A stretch of 37,801 nt of DNA from Lachnospiraceae bacterium (GCA_021205565.1 JAJPXG010000007.1:20336-58136), one strand, 5' to 3'. Shown: positions 15,561 to 23,794, counted from the stretch's first letter. A program made the numbers and translations. Notes: generated by a model from the sequence alone, not told the origin.

Positions 15561-17390
15561 TCAATCCGCAATCCGGTACAGATAAATCCTGTAATAACTC
15601 TCCTCCGTTTCAAATGTCGCTAAAAGCTCCATGTTCAGCTCCTCAGCATTCACCACATAAGCTGCGGAAAAAATAAAATCACAGCCTGCATCCTTAATCG
15701 CTGCCGTATCAATCTGCAGGTCATTGAACCAGAAGGAGCCTTTTTCCACATTAAAATATGTGGTCAGCTCCGCCGTGAAGAGGTAAACCCGGTTTCCCCA
15801 GTCATCATAATAGCTGCGGATATATTCATTGCGCTCAAGCTCCGCCGCCATGAACGTGCGGAACAAATATTTATATTCCACATCATAATTGTCAGAATAT
15901 CCATCCATACAGTAGAAGCCGTGATAAAGCGCTGCCGCCGGATCAATCCCCAAACTGATCACCCGGTATTCCTCCATCTCCATACCAAGCTCTTCCCGGA
16001 TGTAGTCTTCCACTTCCTCCATCAGATCAATGGCGTAATACTCCTCATAGGTAATGACATCATAATCCGGATTGAGAAGCAGCTGAACATTTTCCTTGAG
16101 CTGATTCTCCTTTAAAATCAGCAGAAAGCCGATGCACAGACCCGCGTAAGCTATCCATGTCAGACTTTTTTGCAAGCCGTTTCGGCGCTGTCCCGATGGG
16201 GCTGATATCTGCCCCGAAGCCATTGACTCTGGAATATCCATACAATTCCTGCCGCTGCCGGATACTGCGCGCAAAATGTATTCCAAGGAAACGCCCAGCA
16301 GAAAATACCAGCCCGCCGGGGCCAGCCAGATTACCCGCGCCGCGTTAAAGGAACCAAGGCCGCCCATCATTTCCCGGACAGATACAATCGGGGAAATATT
16401 CCATAAGGCAGCAATCAGATACAGGAACAGGAGCAATCCAAAAACAGCTGCTGCCAGGCAGCCCTGTTTTGCTTCAAAATAAGCTGTTTTAGTATCCTTT
16501 TTCTTCGATAAGAATGCGCGAATCAGGAAAATACAGAGCGCCAGAAAAATCACTGGCAGGAAAAAACGGTGAAAGTCAATGGTGTGCTGATCATTATAAA
16601 AAAATGTCTCCGCAAAATATTCGGCAAAACCATGCACTTCTATTTCCTTATCCGCGCGGTGGGAAACATAGGTCTCCCCTATGCCTAAAAACTGCAGCAC
16701 CAGATCCAGATTCGTCATAAGATAAAGCACGATCACGGAAAGATAAGACGCGTACATCCATGCGCTCTGCCGGTGTTTTCTGATCAGGGAAAATACAAGC
16801 AGGATCGTCCACAGCATGATGATCGCAAAGCCGCCCAGAATCAGGGAAGAAAAGAGTGTAAAAACCACAATACAGGCAAAAGAAAGCCTCTCACGCTTCC
16901 TTTCATACAAATTCAGAATCGCCCAGGCGGCAAGCGGCACGCCAAAAATCGTCAGGCCAAAGACCGCCAGGAAAGGAAGAAAGGCAAACATCAGAGCCAC
17001 AAGCACACTGAGCATTTTGTGCTCCGTTACCCTGTCAAGCAGCAGATACAGACCCACATAGGCAATCACCTGTTCCGAAAACTGCATCACCAGATATGCC
17101 GCGAAGGGGTTAAGGACCCGAAACACGAACACATACCCAAAGGCCGGCTCCACCAGCGCATTCTTGCTGGCTCCGTTTAAAAATTCCGGTATGACGCTTC
17201 CTGAAGAGAAAAGATATTTCGCCTGATAAATGTAGGTCAGCAATCCCCAGTCCAGCTGCTCAAAATACTCTACATAAGACCCCGTCCCCAGAATCAGATA
17301 TGGGATAAACGACAGGCAAATGATTGCCAGGCCGAGCCAGAATATATATTTTCCTTTTATAAGCTTCTGAAGCCTTGTCAGCATTTTCAT
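15561..17390 (-). CDS. large polytopic membrane protein, probably DUF6044 family
   Basis: 609 residues from the ATG at 17390, which has GGAGG 5 bases upstream; the frame is open further upstream but without a comparable site. About eleven to twelve hydrophobic segments fill residues ~10-460, followed by a ~150-residue extracytoplasmic C-terminal domain (YEEYYAIDLMEEVEDYIREE, YHGFYCMDGYSDNYDVEYKY, NRVYLF, FNDLQIDTAAIKDAGCDFIFSAA). The layout resembles DUF6044 and YfhO-like membrane proteins linked to surface polysaccharide or lipid-linked sugars, which remains an inference. It has its own promoter. It is immediately downstream of the MerR-type gene on the same strand. Confidence 0.75.
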   Translation of the reverse strand: MKMLTRLQKLIKGKYIFWLGLAIICLSFIPYLILGTGSYVEYFEQLDWGLLTYIYQAKYLFSSGSVIPEFLNGASKNALVEPAFGYVFVFRVLNPFAAYLVMQFSEQVIAYVGLYLLLDRVTEHKMLSVLVALMFAFLPFLAVFGLTIFGVPLAAWAILNLYERKRERLSFACIVVFTLFSSLILGGFAIIMLWTILLVFSLIRKHRQSAWMYASYLSVIVLYLMTNLDLVLQFLGIGETYVSHRADKEIEVHGFAEYFAETFFYNDQHTIDFHRFFLPVIFLALCIFLIRAFLSKKKDTKTAYFEAKQGCLAAAVFGLLLFLYLIAALWNISPIVSVREMMGGLGSFNAARVIWLAPAGWYFLLGVSLEYILRAVSGSGRNCMDIPESMASGQISAPSGQRRNGLQKSLTWIAYAGLCIGFLLILKENQLKENVQLLLNPDYDVITYEEYYAIDLMEEVEDYIREELGMEMEEYRVISLGIDPAAALYHGFYCMDGYSDNYDVEYKYLFRTFMAAELERNEYIRSYYDDWGNRVYLFTAELTTYFNVEKGSFWFNDLQIDTAAIKDAGCDFIFSAAYVVNAEELNMELLATFETEESYYRIYLYRIAD

Positions 17391-17499
17391 GAGTTCCTCC
17401 GTATATTCAGACGCCTGCGGCCGCCGCAAATGTACTTCGCCGTTCATATAAATATAACCGCCATCTATCGACCTGTTCGTCGCCAGCAAACGCATGTCT

Positions 17500-17528
17500 A
17501 CCGTATCATTTCTTTTAAATCCTGTCAA
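17500..17528 (-). promoter_or_regulatory. promoter of the large membrane protein gene
   Basis: On the minus strand TTGACA (17523-17528), 17 bases, and TACGGT (17500-17505). The leader is about 100 bases. The nearby MerR-type regulator makes it worth noting that the spacer is the normal 17 rather than the stretched 19-20 used by classical MerR activators. Confidence 0.65.
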
Positions 17529-17569
17529 GTATCGCGGAAAAATGCCACGATGCAACAACCCAAAGGTTC

Positions 17570-18271
17570 TCAACGCCAGAACTTTTTCTTTCGCCCCTCG
17601 TTCTTATTCCGTAAAAGAACATCCATCCTCTGAAAATGCTCCTCCTGCGCCTCCAGCACCTCCCTGCGAAGCTCCGCTTCCCGCTCTGCCTGCAGGCGGA
17701 ACTGATAATCCAGCTCCTTCAAAATGCTTTCCTTCATCTCTGTAATCATCGTTTCTGTGCTCTCCTGCACCGCCTGCGCCACCATCCGGCTTAATAAATC
17801 CTGAAGCCGCTGTGAGTCAGGGAATGTCTCCCCACTGCCCGCCTCTGTCAACTGCCCCGCTTTCACGGGCTGTTCCCATCTTTTTCTGAAATCAATTACC
17901 GCCTGCCCCGGTTCCTCTTCAGCCCCGTTTTCTTCCTCCCGCAATGAGCCATCCTTTCGTACCGGGTTCTCCTCCCACAACGGGCCATCCTTCCGCACCT
18001 GAGTATCTTCCCTCGTCGGGCCGTCCTTCTGCCCAGCCTCTTCCTCCCGTCCCGGCAGTGTAATCATTGTCCGGATGAGCTTCAGTGGCTTCCCCGCCTT
18101 TTTATAGTCGCTGACCATTGTCATAATCCTCGCCTCCTCCTCCCCGTAGATTCTGCGGCCCTTGTCATCCCGCGGAATATCCAGCTTCAGCTCCTTCTCC
18201 CAGTAACGCAGCATATGCGCCTCCACGCCAAGCTTACGCGTCATTTCCCTGACTGAATAAAATCCTTCCAT
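17570..18271 (-). CDS. MerR-type helix-turn-helix protein with coiled-coil tail
   Basis: 233 residues. The N-terminal ~70 residues are a MerR-like winged HTH (YSVREMTRKLGVEAHMLRYWEKEL, then GRRIYGEEEARIMTMVSDYKKAGKPLKLIR). A low-complexity linker with three 12-residue repeats (80-115) follows, and then a charged helical tail (about 150-233) that likely forms a coiled coil (QAEREAELRREVLEAQEEHFQRMDVLLRNK). No effector-binding domain is seen. Related proteins in Clostridia are annotated as MerR or DUF3967-like regulators; the exact role is unknown. GGGAGG precedes the ATG by 9 bases. Confidence 0.8.
   Translation of the reverse strand: MEGFYSVREMTRKLGVEAHMLRYWEKELKLDIPRDDKGRRIYGEEEARIMTMVSDYKKAGKPLKLIRTMITLPGREEEAGQKDGPTREDTQVRKDGPLWEENPVRKDGSLREEENGAEEEPGQAVIDFRKRWEQPVKAGQLTEAGSGETFPDSQRLQDLLSRMVAQAVQESTETMITEMKESILKELDYQFRLQAEREAELRREVLEAQEEHFQRMDVLLRNKNEGRKKKFWR
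17927..18034 (-). repeat. three tandem 36-bp repeats inside the MerR-type gene
   Basis: The protein reads GQKDGPTREDTQ, VRKDGPLWEENP, VRKDGSLREEEN in succession, three 12-residue units encoded by three 36-bp units. In-frame repeats of this kind can expand or contract without breaking the gene. Confidence 0.75.
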
Positions 18272-18301
18272 TACTTATATCCTCCCAGAATCATTTCATA
18301 T

Positions 18302-18337
18302 AAAAAAGAGAGTACAGGAATTTCCTGACCCTCTTTT
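18302..18337 (-). terminator. terminator of the gdpP-rplI-dnaB transcript
   Basis: On the minus strand GAGGGTCAGGAA pairs with TTCCTGTACTC around a single-base turn region, with one or two bulged positions, followed by TTTTTT. It separates dnaB and its downstream element from the MerR-type gene. Confidence 0.7.
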
Positions 18338-18396
18338 GTAGTTTACGATATAAATTTAATGTAACGGCATAGCCATATACTACCTTGTAAATCATT

Positions 18397-18571
18397 GCCC
18401 AACAGAGTGGAGAAATATATAAACTGCTGAGCGATTTTTGGGCAATGGAGATGAGACAATTAACAATCGTGGAAGCCTCTGCTGAACACGATTGTTACGC
18501 CCATCGGCTCATCGGAATGTTTTGCACAGCATGAGCGAAGCAGTTTATATATTTCTCCACGACCCTTGGGC
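18397..18571. repeat. 175-bp MITE-like element or structured RNA with long terminal inverted repeats
   Basis: The ends are inverted repeats: GCCCAA (18397-18402) with TTGGGC (18566-18571), 4-5 unmatched bases, then a perfect 22-bp pair, 18407-18428 with 18539-18560, containing AAATATATAAACTGCT. Inside, TAACAATCGTG (18461-18471) pairs with CACGATTGTTA (18487-18497), and GATGAG with CTCATC. A competing 9-bp pair ATTGCCCAA (18394-18402) with TTGGGCAAT (18438-18446) would exclude part of the outer pairing. It contains no gene and lies 11 bases past the dnaB stop. Outside this element the gap 18272-18581 holds only the terminator. Confidence 0.75.
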
Positions 18572-18581
18572 TATATTCTCT

Positions 18582-19943
18582 CTACTGTGAATCGTACCCC
18601 GGTTTCTGCAAATTCGCGAACTTCGTGTACTCTCCCAGCCACGCCAGCTCCACTGTTCCCACCGGGCCGTTTCTCTGCTTCGCCACTATGACCTCCGCCA
18701 CGCCCGGCTTTTTGCATTCCTCCTTAGTATAATATTCTTCCCTGTATAGGAACATGACCACGTCCGCGTCCTGCTCGATGGAGCCTGACTCCCTCAGGTC
18801 TGACAACATGGGTCTGTGATCCGGTCGCTGCTCCGGCGCACGGGAGAGCTGCGCACAGGCTAAAACCGGCACCTCCAGCTCCCTCGCCAGAGCTTTTAAG
18901 GAGCGGGAAATCTCCGAAATCTCCTGCTGCCGGGACTCCACGTGCGCCCCGCCGCTCATCAGCTGCAGATAGTCCACTATCACCATGGAAAGTCCATATT
19001 CCAGTTTATATTTGCGGCACTTGGAACGAAGCTCCGCCACCGTGATACCCGGCGTATCATCGATAATCATGCGTGAACGCCCGATCATGCCTGCCGTCTC
19101 AGCCAGCTTCTCCCAGTCGCTGTCCGTCAGCTGACCGGTTCTTAAGCTCTGCGCATTCACCTTCGCCTCCAGCGCGAAGAGACGGTTGATCAGCTGCTCC
19201 TTGCTCATTTCCAGGGAAAAAATCGCTAACGGCTCGTTCTTTTTAAATGCCACATACTGCGCAATGTTCAGCACAAAAGCGGTCTTGCCCATGGAAGGAC
19301 GGGCAGCGATCAGAATAAGCTCCGCCGGATGGAAGCCCGCTGTCTTATAATCCAGGTCCACAAAGCCAGAGGGAATGCCCGTGACCGCGCCGCCGTTGCG
19401 GCTCGCGATCTCTATTTTGCGCATGGCCTCGGCCACCACCTCACGGATCGGCACGAAATCCACCAGATTCCCGTTCTGGCAGATATCAAAGATCTGCTTC
19501 TCCGTCGATTCCAGGATGGTCGCCAGACTGTCCCTGTCCGCATAGCAGCTGCCGGATATCTCATCCGCCGCGCGGATCAGGCGGCGCAGAGTTGCCTTCT
19601 CGGCCACGATCGTCGCATACTGGCGCACATTGGCCGAGGTCGGCACAGATGTCAGGACATCCTTCATGTAAGCCAGATCAGAGACCTCGGGCGGCACGCC
19701 CTTTTCCCGCAGTCTGTTCTGCAGTGTGACCAGATCGACCGGCTTGCGTTCATTGAACAGCTCCACCATAGCGGCAAAGACCGTCCCATACTGCTTAGAG
19801 TAAAAATCATCCTCGTGCAGAAGCTCCGACACCTCTAAGATGGCGTCCTGATCCAGGAGCATGGCGCCGATCACCGACTGCTCCGCTTCCAGATTATGAG
19901 GCATAACCCTTTTTAAAATGGCCTCTTGTGTAACTTCCGGCAT
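18582..19943 (-). CDS. dnaB: replicative DNA helicase DnaB
   Basis: 453 residues, normal for DnaB (called DnaC in Bacillus). The N-terminal helical domain (MPHNLEAEQSVIGAML, about 12-115) is followed by the RecA-like motor with Walker A ARPSMGKT (about 215), the MVIVDYLQLM Walker B segment, LARELEVPVLACAQLSR, and the C-terminal NGPVGTVELAW. It unwinds DNA as a hexamer at the fork. AGGAGG lies 9 bases before the ATG. It is the last gene of the gdpP-rplI-dnaB block, a classic Firmicutes arrangement. It appears intact; no intein is present. Confidence 0.97.
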   Translation of the reverse strand: MPEVTQEAILKRVMPHNLEAEQSVIGAMLLDQDAILEVSELLHEDDFYSKQYGTVFAAMVELFNERKPVDLVTLQNRLREKGVPPEVSDLAYMKDVLTSVPTSANVRQYATIVAEKATLRRLIRAADEISGSCYADRDSLATILESTEKQIFDICQNGNLVDFVPIREVVAEAMRKIEIASRNGGAVTGIPSGFVDLDYKTAGFHPAELILIAARPSMGKTAFVLNIAQYVAFKKNEPLAIFSLEMSKEQLINRLFALEAKVNAQSLRTGQLTDSDWEKLAETAGMIGRSRMIIDDTPGITVAELRSKCRKYKLEYGLSMVIVDYLQLMSGGAHVESRQQEISEISRSLKALARELEVPVLACAQLSRAPEQRPDHRPMLSDLRESGSIEQDADVVMFLYREEYYTKEECKKPGVAEVIVAKQRNGPVGTVELAWLGEYTKFANLQKPGYDSQ

Positions 19944-20058
19944 GCCCTCTCTCCTCCTGCGTGATTGCGCTGCAGACAGATTTTCAGATCATCTCATCCC
20001 AATTACATAAGATATGACATCTCAATGTTATCCGCAGTTTATAACCTCTCTTTGCGTC

Positions 20059-20505
20059 CTACGCTTCCTCTACTTTTACCCGAATCGTACCTGTCACCTG
20101 CGGATGCAGCTTCACACTCACCTCAAAAGTGCCAAAGGTTTTGATGGCATCCGGCAGCACAATCTTCTTTTTGTCCACTTCAATATCATGCTGGCTCTTT
20201 AAGGCGGCGGCAATTTCCTTAGTAGAAATACTGCCGAAGGTTTTACCGTTCTCTCCCGCCTTCATGGATACGGTCACAGTTTTGTCTCCGATCCTGGCCG
20301 CGAGCTCCTTCGCCGCCTCCAGCTGCTCCTTTGCCCTTTTTTCCTCGCTGGCTTTTCGCAGCTTTAAATCATTCATGTTCCGGGCATTGGCTTCCATGCC
20401 AATTTTCTTCGGTAAAATATAATTTCTGGCGTAGCCGTCGTTTACTTCCACAAGGTCGCCCTTTTTGCCGAGTTTTTTTTCATCCTGCAGTAAAATCACT
20501 TTCAT
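20059..20505 (-). CDS. rplI: 50S ribosomal protein L9
   Basis: 148 residues, the standard length. MKVILLQDEKKLGKKGDLVEV and GYARNYILPKK are the L9 N-terminal rRNA-binding signature. A charged connecting helix (about 40-75) leads to the C-terminal domain with GKTFGSIS and KLHPQV. AAGGAGG is 7 bases before the ATG. It sits between gdpP (34 bp upstream) and dnaB (115 bp downstream) in one operon. Confidence 0.97.
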   Translation of the reverse strand: MKVILLQDEKKLGKKGDLVEVNDGYARNYILPKKIGMEANARNMNDLKLRKASEEKRAKEQLEAAKELAARIGDKTVTVSMKAGENGKTFGSISTKEIAAALKSQHDIEVDKKKIVLPDAIKTFGTFEVSVKLHPQVTGTIRVKVEEA

Positions 20506-20539
20506 TTCCGAACCTCCTTTTGTTTCACAGCCAGGCCTG

Positions 20540-22615
20540 TTACTTCAGATCTCCTTCTTCAATCATCGTATCGATCGTCCGTTTCAGCGCGCTTTCCGCC
20601 TCCGCCGCCGTCACACCGTCCAGCTGACAGGCCGCAGTCGTCATATGGCCTCCGCCGCCCATTTTCTCCATGATGACCTGAACATTGACCTCATCAATGG
20701 ACCGGGCGGATATATAAACCCTGCCCTGGAACGGCGTCAGCACAAAGCTCGCCTTGATGCTGCTGATACTGAGCAGCTCATTGGCCACCTGTGCCCCCAC
20801 CACTGTGGGATTTAAAATGCCCTCCTCCTCTGCCGAGCAGAAGGAAATCGCGTAATAATTCCTGTAAATCTGTGCCTGGCTGGAAGCCTCCGCCTTCGCC
20901 TTGTAGTCCGCAGCATCAGTTCTGAAAAGCTTGCGCACTCTGGTCACATCCGCGCCGTTTCTGCGCAGAAACGCGGCCGCCTCAAAGGTCCGCACCCCCG
21001 CCTGGTTCATAAAATTATTCGTATCGACGACGATACCCGCGTACATGCAGTCCGCTTCCTCGGGGCGGAGCTTTAAATTATCGCTCGCATACTGCAGGAT
21101 CTCTGAAACCATCTCGCAGGCGCTGGAAGCATAGGACTCTATGTAGGACAGCGCCGGATTCTCAATAGTCTCCACTCCCTGCCTGTGATGGTCGATCACC
21201 ACGATGGTCTGCGATATCCGCAGAAGCTCCGGGCAGGCAGTAAGCGCAGGCTTATTCACATCCACCACCACTAAAACGGTATTGGCGGTAATCAGCTCAA
21301 GCGCATCCCTGGAGCTGATCATCATATCCTCCTCATAGTCCTGCTGGCCGGTAAACATGCCGGTGACGCTGTTTAAATTGCCCTGCGGATCATCCAGCAC
21401 AATATATGCCGTTTTGTCACAGTCTCTGGCAATCCGGTAAACGCCGACCGCAGCACCGAAGCAGTCCGCATCCGGGTTTTTGTGTCCCATGATCATGACC
21501 TGCTCTCTGGAATAAATAAGCTCCTTGAGCGCGTGCGCCTTCACGCGCGCCTTCACGCGGCTGTTGCGGGCCATGGACTGGCTCTTGCCGCCGAAATACT
21601 GTGTCTCGTTATTATTTCTGACCACTGCCTGGTCGCCGCCGCGGGCTAACGCCAGGTCAATGGCACTCTGCGCATAGCCGTAGCACTGTGCGTAGGTGAT
21701 GCCGCCGTAGCCGATACCGATGCTCATGGTCACCGCCATATCATTTCCGATGCTGACGGTCTTCACATCGTCCAGGATATCAAACTTTCGTTCCTGCAGC
21801 TGCTTTAAGGATTTTTTGCGCAGCACCACAAGATATTTATCATCCTCAAGTTTCCGGCAGATGCCGTCCACGGAGGAAACATATTTGTTAATCTTTCTGT
21901 CAATCAGAGCAATCAGGAGGGAGCGGCGCACTTCCTCGACGCTCGCCAAAGCCTCGTCATAGTTGTCCAGATACATCAGGCCCACGGTTACGCTCTGGTC
22001 GTCCACCTCGCGCAGGGCAAATTTTAAAGCCGTCTCATCATAGAAATACAGTGCGACGACGTAGCTTTCTTCCTCGGTCTCGCCCAGCAGCGCATTTTCA
22101 TCCACCAGATTCCCCATGAAAATCTGGGTAGCCTGCACCCGGTACTCCTTTTCCTGATAGGTAAATTCAAAGGTGCTGTCTTCCTCTCCGTTGTGTCCCG
22201 GCATCCGATCCTTCGTCATCATGGAGAAAAACTGCGTAATGGATTTGCTGCGGATATTGCTGACATTCACCAGCGCCTTGAAGGCATTGTTGGCCCACAG
22301 GCAGCGGTTCTGCTCATCCAGCAGCGCATAGGGAATATCGAACTCCCGCAAAAGCTGGCTCTGGAGCTGTCCGTAGGTGGTGGCAAAATCCACCAGTTCT
22401 CTTAAGAAAACCTGCCTGTAATGCGCCATCAGCCAGGCCACGATAATAAAATATATGAGCAGATAGGCGGAAATAATCACGCCCGCAGTGACATCAACCA
22501 GATACACCAGAACGTCGACAAACAACAGGAGAATGCCAAGATAAAGGGAAAACTGGAGATACCGTCTGATCTTTCCTCTCAGCTTCACATTTTGCTTCTC
22601 GTTCTTTTGCTTCAT
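20540..22615 (-). CDS. gdpP: cyclic-di-AMP phosphodiesterase GdpP (DHH family)
   Basis: 691 residues. Two membrane segments (about 15-62) are followed by a PAS-like region (about 85-165), a degenerate GGDEF domain (about 190-320), and a DHH/DHHA1 phosphoesterase (about 365-690) with GHKNPDADCFGAA, VVDVNKP, VIDHHRQG (about 475) and the C-terminal GGGGHMTTAA. The enzyme degrades c-di-AMP and so affects wall homeostasis, osmolyte transport and beta-lactam tolerance in relatives. The metal-binding motifs look intact. AAAGGAG is 7 bases before the ATG. It is the first gene of the operon. Confidence 0.95.
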   Translation of the reverse strand: MKQKNEKQNVKLRGKIRRYLQFSLYLGILLLFVDVLVYLVDVTAGVIISAYLLIYFIIVAWLMAHYRQVFLRELVDFATTYGQLQSQLLREFDIPYALLDEQNRCLWANNAFKALVNVSNIRSKSITQFFSMMTKDRMPGHNGEEDSTFEFTYQEKEYRVQATQIFMGNLVDENALLGETEEESYVVALYFYDETALKFALREVDDQSVTVGLMYLDNYDEALASVEEVRRSLLIALIDRKINKYVSSVDGICRKLEDDKYLVVLRKKSLKQLQERKFDILDDVKTVSIGNDMAVTMSIGIGYGGITYAQCYGYAQSAIDLALARGGDQAVVRNNNETQYFGGKSQSMARNSRVKARVKAHALKELIYSREQVMIMGHKNPDADCFGAAVGVYRIARDCDKTAYIVLDDPQGNLNSVTGMFTGQQDYEEDMMISSRDALELITANTVLVVVDVNKPALTACPELLRISQTIVVIDHHRQGVETIENPALSYIESYASSACEMVSEILQYASDNLKLRPEEADCMYAGIVVDTNNFMNQAGVRTFEAAAFLRRNGADVTRVRKLFRTDAADYKAKAEASSQAQIYRNYYAISFCSAEEEGILNPTVVGAQVANELLSISSIKASFVLTPFQGRVYISARSIDEVNVQVIMEKMGGGGHMTTAACQLDGVTAAEAESALKRTIDTMIEEGDLK

Positions 22616-22714
22616 GGTGTTGCTCCTTTGACAGATGATGCTTATAAAGCAGCTGCCCGTTTTCCGTTCTGTCCGTCTGTAGCTGTTTTCACGCAGCGGT
22701 GCCTATATGGGTTT

Positions 22715-22743
22715 AGTATAGCACTTTTCTCCCTGTATGACCA
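22715..22743 (-). promoter_or_regulatory. promoter of the gdpP-rplI-dnaB operon
   Basis: On the minus strand TGGTCA (22738-22743), 17 bases, and TATACT (22715-22720). It gives a leader of about 90 bases. Confidence 0.6.
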
Positions 22744-22865
22744 GAAGAAAATATCGCGGATCACAGGATCACATCCTGAAGCACCTCTGTAAAATTCATG
22801 CACAACCCCTGGGGCTCCTCTCCGGTCGGTGCTAAGCGGATGTCCACCGGACATCCAGCATCATC

Positions 22866-23234
22866 TTGCGCCGCGGCAGAAAGCGCCGTTCATCTTTTTG
22901 CTTATGGGGTAAAGGTTCTGCTTCACAGGCATCATCAGGAAATAGTAACCAAAAAAATCAATTTACATATAACGGCACGGATTACAGCATCGTCATTCCA
23001 GCGGGAACAGCTGTAAATGATGATACAGAGTGGTACGGACCTCTCTGGCTGTATGAGCATTACGGTTCCTATAGCCTAGACGCCACGAGAGGTCAGGCCG
23101 CGACAGCGGTACAGGACGTGCAGACCGGAGACGCCGCGGGCAATACCGTGATAATCTGTCTGAGCATCATGACAATGACAGCGCTTTGCGCAGGGATCCT
23201 GGTCTTCAGAAAAAGAGACGATCTGTTCAGGTAA
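22866..23234 (+). pseudogene. 3' remnant of a sortase-anchored surface protein
   Basis: Only a C-terminal portion is readable. From about 22905 the frame gives a Ser/Gln/Asn linker, a domain piece TYNGTDYSIVIPAGTAVNDD with WYGPLWLYEHYG, then a wall-sorting-like end: VQTGD, a hydrophobic segment (NTVIICLSIMTMTALCAGILVF) and RKRDDLF. The open frame begins at an ATG with no ribosome site and no signal peptide, and I see no upstream part in any frame between it and gdpP. An 8-bp hairpin (GGATGTCC 22838-22845 with GGACATCC 22849-22856) precedes it. It is most likely a decayed gene; a short functional protein is less likely. Bases 22744-22865 hold nothing else recognisable. Confidence 0.6.
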
Positions 23235-23276
23235 ACCGCCGCATCAGCAATCAGACAAATGAAATAACCAGAAACC

Positions 23277-23310
23277 AGGCGGGCTCCCTTTGCTGTAAAG
23301 CCCGCCTTTC
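23277..23310 (+). terminator. terminator after the surface-protein remnant
   Basis: AGGCGGGCT (23277-23285) pairs with AGCCCGCCT (23299-23307), followed by TTC. Its survival supports a former complete gene upstream. Confidence 0.6.
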
Positions 23311-23388
23311 GTGAGCAGGGCGATATGAATTGCCGTCTGCCTTATCACACTTTTTCCTATGAAGTCCGTCTTTCGTGAACAGGGCGAT
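23298..23388. repeat. 27-bp near-identical direct repeat, 64 bp apart
   Basis: Copies at 23298-23324 and 23362-23388 share 24 of 27 bases, including TTTCGTGA and CAGGGCGAT. The first overlaps the right arm of the terminator. The sequences between and after the copies do not match, so it is not a simple tandem duplication. Confidence 0.65.
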
Positions 23389-23428
23389 CACGCAGTCGTC
23401 GGTAGTGTTTGCGGAGTAAAATTTCCGC

Positions 23429-23457
23429 TTGCATAAATCCGGAGTCTCATATATAAT
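23429..23457 (+). promoter_or_regulatory. plus-strand promoter facing the small toxin-like gene
   Basis: TTGCAT (23429-23434), 17 bases, and a perfect TATAAT (23452-23457). It drives no plus-strand protein gene; transcription would run into the 3' end of the minus-strand gene at 23555-23638. Confidence 0.65.
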
Positions 23458-23463
23458 ATCTTT

Positions 23464-23560
23464 GTCAAGGGAGCCGACACGATAGTTGCGACCTATCCGT
23501 TTCCGGCGAGAATAATTTTTATTGCAAATAGCACCTCACTTTTGAGCTGAGGTGCTATTT
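23464..23560 (+). ncRNA. possible antisense RNA to the toxin-like gene
   Basis: From the promoter above, an RNA of about 95 bases would reach the shared terminator hairpin. It would contain a small hairpin (GATAG with CTATC) and be complementary to the end of the toxin mRNA, the same layout as RatA with txpA in Bacillus. This is predicted only from promoter and terminator placement. Confidence 0.4.
23526..23560. terminator. bidirectional terminator overlapping the toxin-like stop codon
   Basis: AAATAGCACCTCA (23526-23538) and TGAGGTGCTATTT (23548-23560) are exact complements. On the minus strand the stop codon TAG of the small gene (23555-23557) lies in the first arm. A 27-base core identical in reverse orientation recurs at 27871-27897. 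Confidence 0.8.
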
Positions 23561-23638
23561 CTTCTGAATATAATTTAATATGGTTACAATTAATCCGGCA
23601 GTAGCAAGAATAATCATAAATTCCTCATATGTACTCAT
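23555..23638 (-). CDS. 27-residue hydrophobic peptide, Hol-Tox-like type I toxin candidate
   Basis: The peptide begins MSTYEEFMIILATAG, contains one membrane-spanning stretch (about residues 7-22) and ends in a short basic tail, IQKK. The MSTYE start and single helix fit the putative holin-like toxin family of Firmicutes (small membrane peptides of type I toxin-antitoxin loci). AAGGAGG sits 8 bases before the ATG but is locked in a 6-bp hairpin. The stop codon lies within a strong terminator. A plus-strand promoter points at its 3' end, suggesting an antisense antitoxin RNA. It is too short for routine gene callers. A regulatory membrane peptide that is not toxic remains possible. Confidence 0.65.
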   Translation of the reverse strand: MSTYEEFMIILATAGLIVTILNYIQKK

Positions 23639-23640
23639 AG

Positions 23641-23655
23641 GAAAGGCCTCCTTTC
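23641..23655 (-). promoter_or_regulatory. hairpin hiding the ribosome binding site of the toxin-like gene
   Basis: On the minus strand GAAAGG, loop AGG, CCTTTC form a 6-bp hairpin with the AAGGAGG site in the stem and loop, starting two bases before the ATG. Further upstream are GGTGT/ACACC and CTTTGA/TCAAAG inverted repeats (23675-23735), so the mRNA leader is highly structured, as in known type I toxins. Confidence 0.65.
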
Positions 23656-23744
23656 TGTCAAGGTCTCAGAAACGAGGTGTTTACACCCTGTCAGCTCCTT
23701 TGATAAGGATATTATTTTGTCAAAGAGCATATATCTTCCGGAAA

Positions 23745-23794
23745 TAAAAAATGAGTTTCGATATCCCTTTTTATAAAAGTGGCTCGAAACCCAT
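23745..23794 (-). terminator. terminator of the CydDC-like operon
   Basis: On the minus strand ATGGGTTTCGA (23784-23794) pairs with TCGAAACTCAT (23751-23761, one G-U pair) and is followed by TTTTTATTT. It separates the ABC operon from the toxin-like gene. The rest of 23639-23920 shows no other gene. Confidence 0.8.
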
